DNA of 64,000 nt. Origin: Clostridia bacterium (GTDB lineage Bacteria; Bacillota; Clostridia; Oscillospirales; CAG-272). The notes below the pieces were generated by a model. It saw only the letters and a program-made list of their open reading frames with translations, was not told the DNA's origin and did not search any database. Location of the stretch: NCBI GenBank assembly GCA_017456905.1, contig JAFTIL010000004.1, positions 1-64,000 of the forward strand, in the 5' to 3' direction. A program made the translations under genes and the position numbers. Numbering within the stretch: position 1 is the stretch's first letter; every line of letters starts with the position of its first letter. This document shows positions 16,192 through 25,397 of the stretch, piece after piece.

Positions 16192-17697
16192 ATGAAAACA
16201 GCAGTTATTTACGCACGTTATTCCAGTGATTCACAAACCGAGCAGTCGATTGAAGGCCAGCTCCGAGTTTGCGAGGATTACGCACGAACCCACGATATCC
16301 TGATTCTGGATACATACATTGACAGGGCTATGACAGGTACGAATGATCTTCGCCCCAACTTCCAGCGCATGATCAAGGACAGTAGCAAGCGCGAATGGAA
16401 TTACGTTCTGGTTTACAAATTGGATCGCTTCTCCCGTGACAAATACGAAACCACCATCCATAAGCATACTTTGAAAATGAATGGTGTGAAGGTGGTATCC
16501 GCCATGGAGAATATTCCCGATTCGCCCGAGGGTATTATCCTCGAATCGCTTCTGGAAGGGATGAACCAATATTATTCCGCAGAGCTGTCACAGAAGGTCA
16601 AGCGAGGCATGTATGAGACCAGACGCAAAGGCCACTATCAAGGCGGATGGATTCCATACGGATACAAACTGGAAGGCCGCAAGCTTGTTATTGACGAAGA
16701 ACAAGCAGCCGTCGTTCGCTATATGTTTGAACAGTATTCCATGGGCGTTTACGTCAGCAAAATCATATCCAATCTGACTTCACGAGGGATCCTGTACAAG
16801 GGAAAACCGTTCCTGCCGAACATGGTATACGGCATTCTGCGAAACGTGAAGTATTCCGGTACGTACTGTAAGGGCGAAGAAGTGATCGACAACCTGTATC
16901 CTCGGATCGTCCCGCAACCGCTATTTGATGCCGTTCGCAAAAAGGTTGAGAGTAACCGCTACGGTAAGCGGAGTGTGAAGACCGTCTATCTGTTCCGCAA
17001 CAAAATGATCTGCGGCTACTGTGGCAATCCCGTCAGCTCGGAGACAGGCACTGCACGAAACGGTGAAGTTGTTCGCTATTACAGATGTCATGGGATCAAG
17101 CGATACCGTACCGATTGTGAGCTGAAAATGGTTCGCAAGGACATGCTGGAGGAACAGATCGTTAACGCCATCGTGGAAGAGCTTTCCAAGAAGCCGATCA
17201 TGGATGACATGGTAGCCGAGCTACTCAAGGAGCAAAATCGACAGTGCGCGGAGAATACGAAGGTTTCCATCATGAAGCGTGAGAAGGCCAAGGTTGACAA
17301 AGCGTTAGACAACCTTGTAGCCGCTTTGGAGCAAGGTATCATGTCTGCGACGACCAATAAGCGGCTGCATGAGTTGGAAAAGCAACAGGCTGAGCTAGAG
17401 CGGGATATTCTGTTGGAGGAAAGCAAGGTCATCACCAAGATTCCCGAAAGCGTGATACGCGAATTCTACGCCGAAGCCTTGAAGCAAGAGGCGGAGCTGA
17501 TGGTCAATCTGCTTGTCCGTCAGATCGTGCTTTACAACGACCGCATAGAAATACAGTTGAATACACCATTGAAAAACGGCCCCGATACGGATGATCGGGG
17601 TCGTCCTTTTTGTATTCGGCACGCAGAGTTGCGATATGCTACGTACCATAAAGGGATGCCGGAGGCAGTGAGTATGCGGATCGAGATGTTTGTATGA
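16192..17697 (+). CDS. Large serine recombinase (integrase/excisionase)
   Basis: 501 residues. The resolvase catalytic domain starts VIYARYSSDSQTEQSIEGQL, with the nucleophile Ser 11 and Arg 9; YKLDRFSRD (about 79-87) and the helix NQYYSAELSQKVKRGM follow. The recombinase domain spans about 155-260 (GYKLEGRKLVIDEEQ onward), and a zinc ribbon (CGYCGNPVSS ... RCHGIKRYRTDC) spans about 277-310. Then comes a coiled coil rich in Lys/Glu and a C-terminal tail. All expected parts are present and uninterrupted. It catalyses site-specific strand exchange between att sites and is the likely mover of this module. RBS GAAAGGAAA lies before the ATG. Confidence 0.93.
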   Translation: MKTAVIYARYSSDSQTEQSIEGQLRVCEDYARTHDILILDTYIDRAMTGTNDLRPNFQRMIKDSSKREWNYVLVYKLDRFSRDKYETTIHKHTLKMNGVKVVSAMENIPDSPEGIILESLLEGMNQYYSAELSQKVKRGMYETRRKGHYQGGWIPYGYKLEGRKLVIDEEQAAVVRYMFEQYSMGVYVSKIISNLTSRGILYKGKPFLPNMVYGILRNVKYSGTYCKGEEVIDNLYPRIVPQPLFDAVRKKVESNRYGKRSVKTVYLFRNKMICGYCGNPVSSETGTARNGEVVRYYRCHGIKRYRTDCELKMVRKDMLEEQIVNAIVEELSKKPIMDDMVAELLKEQNRQCAENTKVSIMKREKAKVDKALDNLVAALEQGIMSATTNKRLHELEKQQAELERDILLEESKVITKIPESVIREFYAEALKQEAELMVNLLVRQIVLYNDRIEIQLNTPLKNGPDTDDRGRPFCIRHAELRYATYHKGMPEAVSMRIEMFV

Positions 17698-17717
17698 GAT
17701 GCGCAGAGCGCAAAAAA

Positions 17718-17759
17718 AGAGTCTAAGCCAAACCACCGCAATGGTTCAACTTAGACTCT
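17718..17759 (-). terminator. Hairpin with minus-strand T-run
   Basis: AGAGTCTAAG (17718-17727) with CTTAGACTCT (17750-17759). Read on the minus strand it is followed by TTTTTTTGC, a terminator facing into the recombinase gene. No minus-strand gene lies to its right before the island boundary, so it may insulate the element from host antisense transcription. Confidence 0.55.
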
Positions 17760-17769
17760 AAATGGTGCA

Positions 17770-17813
17770 CCAAACAGAAAAGGAGTATCGTAAGATGCTC
17801 CTTTTCTGTTTGG
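17770..17813. repeat. 20-bp near-perfect hairpin
   Basis: The arm at 17770-17789 (CCAAACAGAAAAGGAGTATC) pairs with 17794-17813 with one wobble and a four-base loop. No T-run. It may be part of the recombinase attachment region or a remnant transposon end. Confidence 0.55.
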
Positions 17814-17942
17814 CATGGGCTTTGAACAGGACTTGAAGGGGAGCGGTAGTGAATGACGTGCCGGTGGCACGTCAGAGCCGCTACTGACCGAGGAGCGTAG
17901 CAAAGCCGAAATTTTCTCGGCTTTGCGTCGTAGCGACGAGAC

Positions 17943-17963
17943 TCAAGTCCTCTTGCCCGCACC
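17943..17963 (+). repeat. attR-like copy of the tRNA-Leu(CAG) 3' end
   Basis: Exact 21-base copy of 2425-2445 in the same orientation. No tRNA can be folded around it: the upstream sequence is hairpin-rich and unrelated to the rest of the tRNA. Confidence 0.75.
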
Positions 17964-18009
17964 GAAAATCGATAAGAGAAAGCCGATAAAAGCATAGGCC
18001 GATGGATGA

Positions 18010-18038
18010 TTGACATATAAGCAGATTTATGGTATAAT
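18010..18038 (+). promoter_or_regulatory. Promoter of the hypothetical gene at 18090
   Basis: TTGACA (18010-18015), 17-bp spacer, TATAAT (18033-18038). Confidence 0.75.
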
Positions 18039-18089
18039 GCAATAAAGAAAGGCGATGTCGCCTTCATTTATATGCCTGAGGTGAACAGT

Positions 18090-18485
18090 ATGATCAAATG
18101 GATAAAAAAGCTGTTTTGGGAACCTCCTGCTGATAAAACCGAGATAGAAATCAAAGCGCTCTTTCAGTTTTTGATCGATGATTATGGCTTTACTTATGCA
18201 AAAAATGATTTAGGAAACCTTGTTGACAAAAACGGAAAGCTTATCTTTTACGGGCCGCTATTGGCATATCAATTATACAATGAAAATCTGTGTATCAATA
18301 TTGTGAATTTGGTTCAACGTGCAGATTATGATATTTATATTACCGAAAAGTGTAACAATGACCAACACTATATTTTCAGCGGATTGAGATTACCTTCGCA
18401 TTTGGCTTATCGTCGCCAGGAATTTGCAAATGAGATAAAATCCGAGTTGTTAAACAGCAGAACAATTTGGGGTAAAAATATTTAA
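18090..18485 (+). CDS. Hypothetical protein
   Basis: 131 residues, AT-rich, not recognised. The N-terminus is basic and aromatic (MIKWIKKLFWEPP), then mixed alpha/beta with several Tyr-rich strands (GPLLAYQLYNE, DYDIYITEK); no membrane segment or motif. This resembles small immunity or DUF-type proteins only in general composition. I chose the ATG with GAGGTG six bases upstream over an in-frame ATG six codons earlier that lacks one. It sits just outside the right island boundary. Confidence 0.55.
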   Translation: MIKWIKKLFWEPPADKTEIEIKALFQFLIDDYGFTYAKNDLGNLVDKNGKLIFYGPLLAYQLYNENLCINIVNLVQRADYDIYITEKCNNDQHYIFSGLRLPSHLAYRRQEFANEIKSELLNSRTIWGKNI

Positions 18486-18528
18486 AATAGAGAAGTGCCC
18501 TGTTCTTAATAATATCAAGGAGGCCGTT

Positions 18529-19245
18529 ATGCTTTTCTTCTACGTCCGTCATGGAGACCCTATATATGATCCCGACTCTCTGACCCCACTGGGTGAGGCG
18601 CAGGCCAACGCGCTGGCTAAGCGGTTCTGTGTTCACGGCTTGGATCGCGTTTTTTCTTCTCCCTCCAACCGCGCCGTGCAGACGGCCAAGCCCACCTGCG
18701 CTCTTTTAAAAAAGGAGATCACCCTTTGCGACTGGGCCGAGGAAGGCCTGGCCATGCGGGATTTTGGGGTGCCTCATCCCGTTCACAAATGGACGTGGTG
18801 CTTCTACGACACCGATATCCTGCGACTGTTCAACTCCCCCGAGGTAAAAGCCATGGGACACAAATGGTACGAGCATCCCGCTTTTGCAGACCATCGTTTC
18901 AAACAAGGCGTTGAGCGGATCGATCAAGCCGTGGATGAGTTTTTCTTATCTTTAGGCTACCGTCACGACCGTGAAAACGCCCGCTATGAGATCGTAAAGC
19001 CCAACTGTGAGCGAGTGGCCCTCTTTGCTCATCAGGGTTTTGGCCTTTCCTTTTTCAGCAGTATGCTGGACATCCCCTATCCTCTGTTCGTCACACGCTT
19101 TGATCTCAGCCACAGCTCCATGAGTGCGATCAATTTTGAAGACCGCGGCGGATACGTCTATCCCCAGGTGCTTCAGTTTTCAAGCGACGCTCATCTATAC
19201 CGCGAAGGCATCCTTACGGGCTACAACAACGGCATCAAATTTTGA
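18529..19245 (+). CDS. Histidine phosphatase family protein
   Basis: 238 residues. The catalytic motif VRHGDPIY (residues 6-13, His 8 phospho-acceptor) is followed by LTPLGEAQANALAKRF, RVFSSPSNRAVQTA and a second His in FAHQGFG. This is the branch-1 phosphoglycerate-mutase-like superfamily: it transfers or hydrolyses phosphate on small metabolites, substrate not predictable. Cytoplasmic. AAGGAGG lies six bases before the ATG, and a strong terminator follows. Confidence 0.85.
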   Translation: MLFFYVRHGDPIYDPDSLTPLGEAQANALAKRFCVHGLDRVFSSPSNRAVQTAKPTCALLKKEITLCDWAEEGLAMRDFGVPHPVHKWTWCFYDTDILRLFNSPEVKAMGHKWYEHPAFADHRFKQGVERIDQAVDEFFLSLGYRHDRENARYEIVKPNCERVALFAHQGFGLSFFSSMLDIPYPLFVTRFDLSHSSMSAINFEDRGGYVYPQVLQFSSDAHLYREGILTGYNNGIKF

Positions 19246-19255
19246 TATAAATGAT

Positions 19256-19294
19256 AAAAAATTGCGTTCAGATGCTTCTGAACGCAATTTTTTT
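19256..19294 (+). terminator. Rho-independent terminator after the histidine phosphatase gene
   Basis: ATTGCGTTCAG (19261-19271) with CTGAACGCAAT (19278-19288), six-base loop, then TTTTTT; the A-run on the left makes it possibly bidirectional. Confidence 0.85.
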
Positions 19295-19327
19295 AGGGGA
19301 ACATGAAAAAATAAAGATGTTGATACC

Positions 19328-19356
19328 TTGACAAGCACGAAAAAATACCCTATAAT
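19328..19356 (+). promoter_or_regulatory. Promoter of the acyltransferase-symporter operon
   Basis: TTGACA (19328-19333), 17-bp spacer, TATAAT (19351-19356), 42 bases before the ATG. Confidence 0.8.
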
Positions 19357-19398
19357 GGAAGATACAAGTGGCAAAATGCCACCGACCCGGAGGTACAG

Positions 19399-20616
19399 AT
19401 GGCATCCAAACGAAAAGACAAGCGCTGGACAAGATACCGCCACCGTGTGATAAGAGATCTCATCAGCGTCTTTCTTCCCCCCTATATCCGTGCCCAATAC
19501 GGTATCAAGGTTGAGAAATTTCAACAGCAGGAGAAACGGCCTTATCTCATCCTGCTCAATCACCAAACGCCCTTTGATCAGTTCTTTGTGGGCATGGCCT
19601 TCAAGGGACCTGTCTATTATCTGGCTACGGAAGATATTTTTTCCAATGGTTGGGTATCCTCGCTCATCCGTTGGCTCATCGCCCCTATTCCGATCAAAAA
19701 GCAGACGGTAGACGTGCGGGCCGTGATGAATTGCATCCGTGTGGTCAAGGAGGGCGGGACCATTTGCATCGCCCCTGAAGGAAACCGCACCTATAGCGGC
19801 CGCACTGAATATATGAATCCTGCCATTGCTACCATGGCAAAGCAGTTGAAGTTACCCATCGCCCTGTTCCGCATTGAAGGTGGCTACGGCACCGAGCCTC
19901 GCTGGAGCGACGTGGTGCGTAAGGGCCCTATGAAGGCGGGAGTGGTCCGGGTCATCTCTCCCGAGGAAGCCGCAGACATGACCGAGGACGCGCTGTTCGA
20001 GGCTATTCGCGAGGGGATTTACGTGGACGAGACCGTGCTGGGCGGCGAGTACCGCCATAAAAAGGCTGCGGAATATGTGGAGCGGGTGCTGTACATCTGC
20101 CCGTTTCACGGATTTTCCTCCTTCCACAGTCACGGGGACACCGTGACTTGTCAGGGGTGCGGCCGTCGGTTCAAGTATTTGCCGAATAAAGAGTTGGAAG
20201 GCATTGAGTGCGAGATCCCCTTCCGATACCTTGCGGATTGGTACGATTATCAGAAGAATTTTATCAACAGTCTGGATATTTCCGGCTACAACGAGGAACC
20301 GCTGTATTGCGAGTCGGTACGGCTGTCCGAGGTCATTCCCTATAAAAAGAAGGTGCTGATAGACAAGCAAGCCACGGTGGAGCTATACGGCGACAGCCTG
20401 TATCTCACCGCCAAGGGCATGGATCAGGCCTTCACCTTTGATAGGAGCACCAACCTCACGGTGTTGGGACGGAACAAACTGAATATCTATCACGAAGGCA
20501 AGATCTATCAGCTCAAGGGATCCAAGCGCTTCAACGCTCTCAAATACGTACATATCTGTCATCGCTGTCAAAACATCAAAAAAGGAGAACCGTATGAACA
20601 ATTTCTGGGATTATAG
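19399..20616 (+). CDS. PlsC-type lysophospholipid acyltransferase with zinc-ribbon-like insert
   Basis: 405 residues. Acyltransferase motif I is NHQTPFDQFF (about 52-61), with APEGNRTYSG (about 130-139) as the motif III equivalent; the fold matches 1-acylglycerol-3-phosphate acyltransferases, which add the second acyl chain in phospholipid synthesis at the membrane face. The protein is longer than usual: after residue 230 there is a Cys-rich segment (CPFHGF ... CQGCGRRF) like a small zinc ribbon, then a beta-rich tail. Its last 23 bases overlap the start of the symporter gene, so the two are coupled. Confidence 0.75.
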   Translation: MASKRKDKRWTRYRHRVIRDLISVFLPPYIRAQYGIKVEKFQQQEKRPYLILLNHQTPFDQFFVGMAFKGPVYYLATEDIFSNGWVSSLIRWLIAPIPIKKQTVDVRAVMNCIRVVKEGGTICIAPEGNRTYSGRTEYMNPAIATMAKQLKLPIALFRIEGGYGTEPRWSDVVRKGPMKAGVVRVISPEEAADMTEDALFEAIREGIYVDETVLGGEYRHKKAAEYVERVLYICPFHGFSSFHSHGDTVTCQGCGRRFKYLPNKELEGIECEIPFRYLADWYDYQKNFINSLDISGYNEEPLYCESVRLSEVIPYKKKVLIDKQATVELYGDSLYLTAKGMDQAFTFDRSTNLTVLGRNKLNIYHEGKIYQLKGSKRFNALKYVHICHRCQNIKKGEPYEQFLGL

Positions 20617-22000
20617 CGTCTGGGGCTGGATGCTCTTGATGGGTGTACTGCTGGGTAGCCTCCTGGCGGGCAACGTGGTGAAAAAATCCATCCCCTTTTT
20701 GAGAAACTCTCTTATCCCTACCTCGGTTCTGGGCGGTGCCATTCTGCTCATCGTGGCCGCCATTTTCAAGGCCATCACAGGTGAGGTCATGTTCGACACC
20801 GCTGTTTTCGGCGGCAACGGCACTACCAATTTGGAGATCATTACGTATCACACCCTGGCTCTGGGCTTCATCGCCTCGGCCTTCAAGACCACCAACAGTA
20901 AGCTGACCAAGCAGCGCACCTCGGAGATCTTCAACACGGGCGTGACCACGGTGGCCACCTATCTCCTGCAGGCTATCTTGGGATTTGGTATCACCTTGGT
21001 GGCGGCTTTGGTCATCACCGACTTTTTCCCCGCAGCGGGTGTGCTTTTGCCCTTTGGCTACGGCCAAGGCACGGGGCAGGCCCTCAACTACGGCAACATT
21101 TACGAGACACAATTCGGTTTTGCGGGCGGTAAGAGCTTTGGCTTGACCATCGCGGCTCTGGGCTTTCTTTCGGCGGCGATCGGCGGTGTTATTCATTTGA
21201 ACGTGATGAAAAAGCGGGGCAAGCTGGTATATTCCAACCGCCGAGACGGCAGTCTTCAGAGTGAGCGCATCGAGAATTACTTCGAGATACCCATGCAGGA
21301 GAGCATGGACAAGATGACGGTTCAGATCGCTCTCATCATCATTGCCTACATAGTAGCTTATTTCCTCATGTGGGGACTGGGATTTCTGCTCCCCGGCATG
21401 AAGTCTGTGATCTACGGCTTCAACTTCCTTCTGGGCGTGTTGACTGCCACCCTCATCAAGCTCTCCATGAATTTCTTGCGCCGCAAGCATATCATCCGCA
21501 AGAAGTACACCAACAATTTCCTGATGACACGTGCCAGCAACTTCTTCTTCGACATCATGGTGGTGGCAGGCGTAGCGGCCATCCGTCTGGACATTCTGGA
21601 AAATTACTGGGGCATCATCCTCACTCTGGGTGTGGTCGGCCTGATCATTACCTACGTTTATAACCGCATCGTGGCCAAGCTTTTGTTCCCCGATTACGTA
21701 GAGGAGCAGTTCCTCGCTATGTACGGTATGCTGACGGGTACGGCCTCCACGGGTATCATCCTGCTTCGCGAGGTGGACGGTGAATTCAGAACGCCCGCTT
21801 CGGACAACCTGGTCTATCAGAATTTCCCCGCCATTGTTTTTGGCTTTCCCATGATGTTTTTGGCTACCCTGGCCCCTGTACGGCCCATCCTTACTTTGAT
21901 CGTCTTTGCCCTTTTCTTCGCGGCTATGAACGTGATCCTTTTCCGAAGCTTTATTTTTAAGCGTAAGGGGAAGGGAAAGAGCGATAAGGATAAATCATAA
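20594..22000 (+). CDS. GltS-like sodium/glutamate symporter family protein
   Basis: 468 residues, polytopic with ten or more membrane segments. Features of the GltS family are the paired halves with Gly/Gln-rich reentrant loops: LPFGYGQGTGQALNYG (about 152-167) and MLTGTASTGIILLREVD (about 379-395). It probably takes up glutamate or another dicarboxylate with sodium. It starts inside the acyltransferase gene with AAAGGAG upstream; a terminator follows directly. A positively charged Lys-rich tail ends the protein. Confidence 0.8.
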   Translation: MNNFWDYSVWGWMLLMGVLLGSLLAGNVVKKSIPFLRNSLIPTSVLGGAILLIVAAIFKAITGEVMFDTAVFGGNGTTNLEIITYHTLALGFIASAFKTTNSKLTKQRTSEIFNTGVTTVATYLLQAILGFGITLVAALVITDFFPAAGVLLPFGYGQGTGQALNYGNIYETQFGFAGGKSFGLTIAALGFLSAAIGGVIHLNVMKKRGKLVYSNRRDGSLQSERIENYFEIPMQESMDKMTVQIALIIIAYIVAYFLMWGLGFLLPGMKSVIYGFNFLLGVLTATLIKLSMNFLRRKHIIRKKYTNNFLMTRASNFFFDIMVVAGVAAIRLDILENYWGIILTLGVVGLIITYVYNRIVAKLLFPDYVEEQFLAMYGMLTGTASTGIILLREVDGEFRTPASDNLVYQNFPAIVFGFPMMFLATLAPVRPILTLIVFALFFAAMNVILFRSFIFKRKGKGKSDKDKS

Positions 22001-22007
22001 CGTCTCT

Positions 22008-22041
22008 GTCCCTCTTGCCCATGGCGAGAGGGACATTTTTT
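22008..22041 (+). terminator. Rho-independent terminator after the symporter gene
   Basis: GTCCCTCT (22008-22015) with AGAGGGAC (22027-22034), followed by ATTTTTT. Confidence 0.85.
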
Positions 22042-22071
22042 AGTTGTAAGGGTTGTTTTGCGAAAAAACTC

Positions 22072-22100
22072 TTGCATTTTTGCCGCGTTTTTGGTATAAT
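22072..22100 (+). promoter_or_regulatory. Promoter of the beta-helix lipoprotein/GH106-like operon
   Basis: TTGCAT (22072-22077), 17-bp spacer, TATAAT (22095-22100), 33 bases before the ATG. Confidence 0.75.
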
Positions 22101-22132
22101 ATAACCAACTATATTTCCTCGGGAGGTAAACC

Positions 22133-25100
22133 ATGAAAAAGTATATGTCTACATTCGCGAAATACGTAAGTTTTGCTCTGCTTTTGCTCTGTTTTACTGC
22201 TCTCGGGGTGCTGACAGCTTGCCAAAGCGGAAAAGGCGAGGAGACCACATCTGCTGAAACTATCATACCTGAACCTCCCACGGACACGACGGCAGATACC
22301 CAGCCTCCGGAGACCGAGACACAAGAGGAGGCAACCGAGCCTGCGCCTCAACTTTATACATATCCCGCTGAGCAAGCGGGCGCCAAGACGAGCGTGGTGC
22401 TGAAGGCCGAGGATTTCGGCGTTGTGGGTGACGGCGTCACCGACGACGGCCCCGCCATCAGCGCGGCTGTGAACGCCGCCATTGAACAACAAGCCACCCT
22501 TTTGTTCGACGGCTCCAAAACCTACTATATGAAGGAAACTGACAACGTAGCCGCCGTTTTCCGCAGCCCCTTTGCCATGGTGGGGGCCTCGGGGATTACC
22601 ATTGACGGTCAAGGCGCTACCTTCCTGTCCGCCCCCGGAGTCAACTATTTTGCAATGGCGGAATGCGCCGACGTGGTGTTGAAAAACATGAATTTCGACT
22701 ACGCCGTTCCCGTGTATCTCGTGGGAAGGGTCGTTTCCAACACCAACGGCACCGTGGTCTTTGAGACCAACGAAGAGCCTTACGCGGCCAACTATAATTT
22801 CACCCACGTCAACGGCTTCTCCATCCGCTATAACGAGGGTATTCAGAACCGTCCTCACGCCTTCATGGGGTCTTGCATCCGCACGGGAGAGAAGCAGGTG
22901 ACTGTCACTTACCCGAATAACCCCGGTTATGCCGCGGGAGACCTGGTGTTCCTGCCCAATCCCGGCATCGGCCATGCCTTCAGCGAGGTGGTCTATCTGG
23001 GCGGCAACACGGGTGCCATGGTCTACGAAAACATTCAGATCCTTTCTGCACCCAGTTTCATCATGGCCATCAAGGGCAACAACGCCGAGATGTACTTTAC
23101 CAACGTGGACATGATGCCCGCGGAGAACGATCCCCGTGAGATCAAAATGGTCTCATGGCGTGACGGATATCATTGCAAGGATAACCGACTCCCCCTCCAT
23201 TGGCAGGATTGTGATGCAGGCGTGATGTTCGATGACGTGTTCAACGTCAGCGGTACGCTGGGCTACGTCCTCACAGCGGAAAAAGGCTCGGTGTTTACTG
23301 TTACCAACTACGAGTTTTATTCCAGCGGTCAGCGAGTGGGATTTGATTGCCGTGCGGGTGACGTGCTGGATGTGTACGATATCCAGAGCGCGGCCTATTG
23401 CGGCACCGCCACCGTGCGTCAGGCAAGACAGAATGCTGATGGCACCACTACCATTGTACTGGAGTACGGGGAGATGCTTGAGGGCGTGAAAGAGGGCTTT
23501 GTGGTGGGTAACCGCATGACCGGCGCCCCCGGCAGTACCATCGAAAATTGTAAGTTTGAAGGTACCTTCCGTTTCCTCCGCGACATCCGTATCACGAACA
23601 CCACCTTTGATCTGCTCGTTATGTGGATCATGGTGGAGGGCAGCGTGGAAGGCCCTCTGCCCGGAGATATCGACTTTGTGAATTGCACCTTCAACGGCGG
23701 CACCATGGAGATCGACGCCTACAACCGCAATACAGGCAAAACCCTTCGTAAAATTGCCAATCAAATTGAAAACATCAATGCTCACGGTTGTACCTTTAAT
23801 GACCAATTTAAGGTATCCAGCCGTTGCAAGCGGGAATTGAATATTTTCGACACTGTGGATGAGGCCAATTTCACCTCCCATATCGGCGTACAGAAGATCG
23901 TGGTTTCCGTTATTACCCCCGTAGAGTCGGATTTTAAGAATGCCGTCATTTACGATTGGGACAGACACACTATGAACCTGACGGGCGGCGAGGTTATCCC
24001 CGTTTCGGCGTTGGACGAAACCGTAAAGAGCATACTTAAGGAGGATCGTGAATTCTCCACGGCTGTCCTCCATATCCCCGCAGGGGCTACCGTCACCCTG
24101 GACGGACTCTCCAAGGACAGCCTGCCTTTCTTCTACGAGGAAGGCAAGATGTTCATCATCACCTTTGACTACTACGGCGATGGTGTGACCGCCGAGCTGT
24201 CTGTCACGGGCGGCAAGACCCTCGGCGAGTTGACTGCGGACGGCAAGGTCGCAGGCTTCAACGTGATCTACGAGACCGACGGAAAGGGAACGGGCATCAG
24301 CCTGCAGAATAAGAGTGACGTGCCTCTGTATATCGGCAATATTTCGATCTCCTCCGCTACCAATCAGAATCCCTCCGAGGATCAGATGTCGGTGGGACAC
24401 ACCTTTATCTGGACTGACGTGGTCACCGTGGGCAAACGCAATGACGTTTTGACCTTTGCCGACATCAAGGATGCTGATGTTAAGGCTGCCATTGAGGGGG
24501 CAGAGGAGGGCTTTACCACGGGTCGCGTCCTGCATCTGAACGGTCAGCCCGGCGAGTTTACGGGTATGACGGATAAGGGCTACTTTACCGCAGGCCGCAC
24601 CTATCACCTAACTCTTTACGCTTACGTTAAGGAGCCTGTTCCCGCAGGCACCACTGTCTATCTGTTGGCTTTGGACAATACCCAAGGCAATCGCGTGCTG
24701 GCGCAAGGTCTGTTTGATAAGGCAGGTGTCTTCCGCCTGGATATGGACTGGACCGTGGGTAACACGGGTGAATATGCCCTGACCTTCTATAGCAGCAGTA
24801 ACAACTTCCGTGGCATGAATATTTATCTTGGTGACTTCACCATCAGCGTTCCGGTTCCCATGAATCCCAGCGGCTTTGTTTCTCGCGACGACTATAAGTT
24901 GATCACTGCCGCCGAAGCCCTGTCGGGCCACACCTTTGATTTCACCGAGGGCAACCTCCTGAGAACTGGCCATGATGCCTATACCACCGTGGATCAGGTT
25001 CCCGCAAAGGCCGCAGACGCCATGAAGGCCGCAGGCTTTGGCGACACCGTCTACTTTGCCGAGGAGAACTTCGATATGGAAGTTTCGGGTATTATGACGA

Positions 25101-25378
25101 ACGGCAAGTCTTACGTTGTAACCATGGAGGTTTACGATTGCATCGGTAATCTTGCCACCTCCGGGACTCGCGGTGCATTTGTCCTTTTGAAGATGACAAA
25201 CGGCGTGCAGAACAGCGCAGAGGTTAGCTATATTGCTACCGTAGATTCCGAAAACAGCCGCCATCTGACGCTGACCTTTAACGTCCCCGCCCCCGGTCTC
25301 GGTACCGATACCTTCCTCTTCTATGAACTGGCTCCCTGCGAGTACTATATCGGCTCAGTGACGGTCAAGGGTAAATGA
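22133..25378 (+). CDS. Secreted lipoprotein with pectin-lyase-like beta-helix (GH28/GH110-like)
   Basis: 1081 residues. The signal peptide ends in a lipobox (LGVLTAC, Cys 30), followed by a Thr/Glu/Pro linker (about 35-70). Residues 85-500 start like polygalacturonases and GH110 galactosidases (VVGDGVTDDGPAISAAVNAA) and continue as parallel beta-helix coils; DGYHCKDNRLPLHWQDCD and MFDDVFNVSG resemble the GH110 active-site region. The C-terminal half has repeated beta-sandwich domains, probably carbohydrate-binding. It is anchored outside the membrane and probably binds or cleaves a glycan; the exact bond is not predictable. The GH106-like gene follows after 19 bases. Confidence 0.7.
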   Translation: MKKYMSTFAKYVSFALLLLCFTALGVLTACQSGKGEETTSAETIIPEPPTDTTADTQPPETETQEEATEPAPQLYTYPAEQAGAKTSVVLKAEDFGVVGDGVTDDGPAISAAVNAAIEQQATLLFDGSKTYYMKETDNVAAVFRSPFAMVGASGITIDGQGATFLSAPGVNYFAMAECADVVLKNMNFDYAVPVYLVGRVVSNTNGTVVFETNEEPYAANYNFTHVNGFSIRYNEGIQNRPHAFMGSCIRTGEKQVTVTYPNNPGYAAGDLVFLPNPGIGHAFSEVVYLGGNTGAMVYENIQILSAPSFIMAIKGNNAEMYFTNVDMMPAENDPREIKMVSWRDGYHCKDNRLPLHWQDCDAGVMFDDVFNVSGTLGYVLTAEKGSVFTVTNYEFYSSGQRVGFDCRAGDVLDVYDIQSAAYCGTATVRQARQNADGTTTIVLEYGEMLEGVKEGFVVGNRMTGAPGSTIENCKFEGTFRFLRDIRITNTTFDLLVMWIMVEGSVEGPLPGDIDFVNCTFNGGTMEIDAYNRNTGKTLRKIANQIENINAHGCTFNDQFKVSSRCKRELNIFDTVDEANFTSHIGVQKIVVSVITPVESDFKNAVIYDWDRHTMNLTGGEVIPVSALDETVKSILKEDREFSTAVLHIPAGATVTLDGLSKDSLPFFYEEGKMFIITFDYYGDGVTAELSVTGGKTLGELTADGKVAGFNVIYETDGKGTGISLQNKSDVPLYIGNISISSATNQNPSEDQMSVGHTFIWTDVVTVGKRNDVLTFADIKDADVKAAIEGAEEGFTTGRVLHLNGQPGEFTGMTDKGYFTAGRTYHLTLYAYVKEPVPAGTTVYLLALDNTQGNRVLAQGLFDKAGVFRLDMDWTVGNTGEYALTFYSSSNNFRGMNIYLGDFTISVPVPMNPSGFVSRDDYKLITAAEALSGHTFDFTEGNLLRTGHDAYTTVDQVPAKAADAMKAAGFGDTVYFAEENFDMEVSGIMTNGKSYVVTMEVYDCIGNLATSGTRGAFVLLKMTNGVQNSAEVSYIATVDSENSRHLTLTFNVPAPGLGTDTFLFYELAPCEYYIGSVTVKGK

Positions 25379-25397
25379 TTTTTTAGAAAGGATTCTC

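Larger units (their letters stand above)
2425..17963. mobile_element. Putative 15.5-kb genomic island integrated at tRNA-Leu
   Basis: It is bounded by the 21-base tRNA-Leu(CAG) 3' end and its exact copy. The content is atypical: several clearly AT-rich genes next to GC-richer flanks, orphan regulators, a broken HUH replication protein and a large serine recombinase ending about 250 bases from the right repeat. tRNA 3' ends are classically used by tyrosine recombinases, and none is visible here. So either the serine recombinase belongs to a smaller nested element (about 14.6-17.8 kb), or the integrase that made the tRNA duplication has been lost. Confidence 0.65.
17698..18089. other. Right end of the island: hairpins, att copy and promoter
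   Basis: No gene. In order: two strong hairpins (17718-17759 and 17770-17813); GACGTGCC/GGCACGTC with loop GGT near 17857-17875; GCAAAGCCGA/TCGGCTTTGC near 17909-17935; the 21-base tRNA-Leu copy; and the promoter of the next gene. Confidence 0.6.

Noticed and set aside
16010..16195. Small ORFs on both strands within the inverted repeat
   Set aside because: They arise from the palindromic arms and have no start signals.
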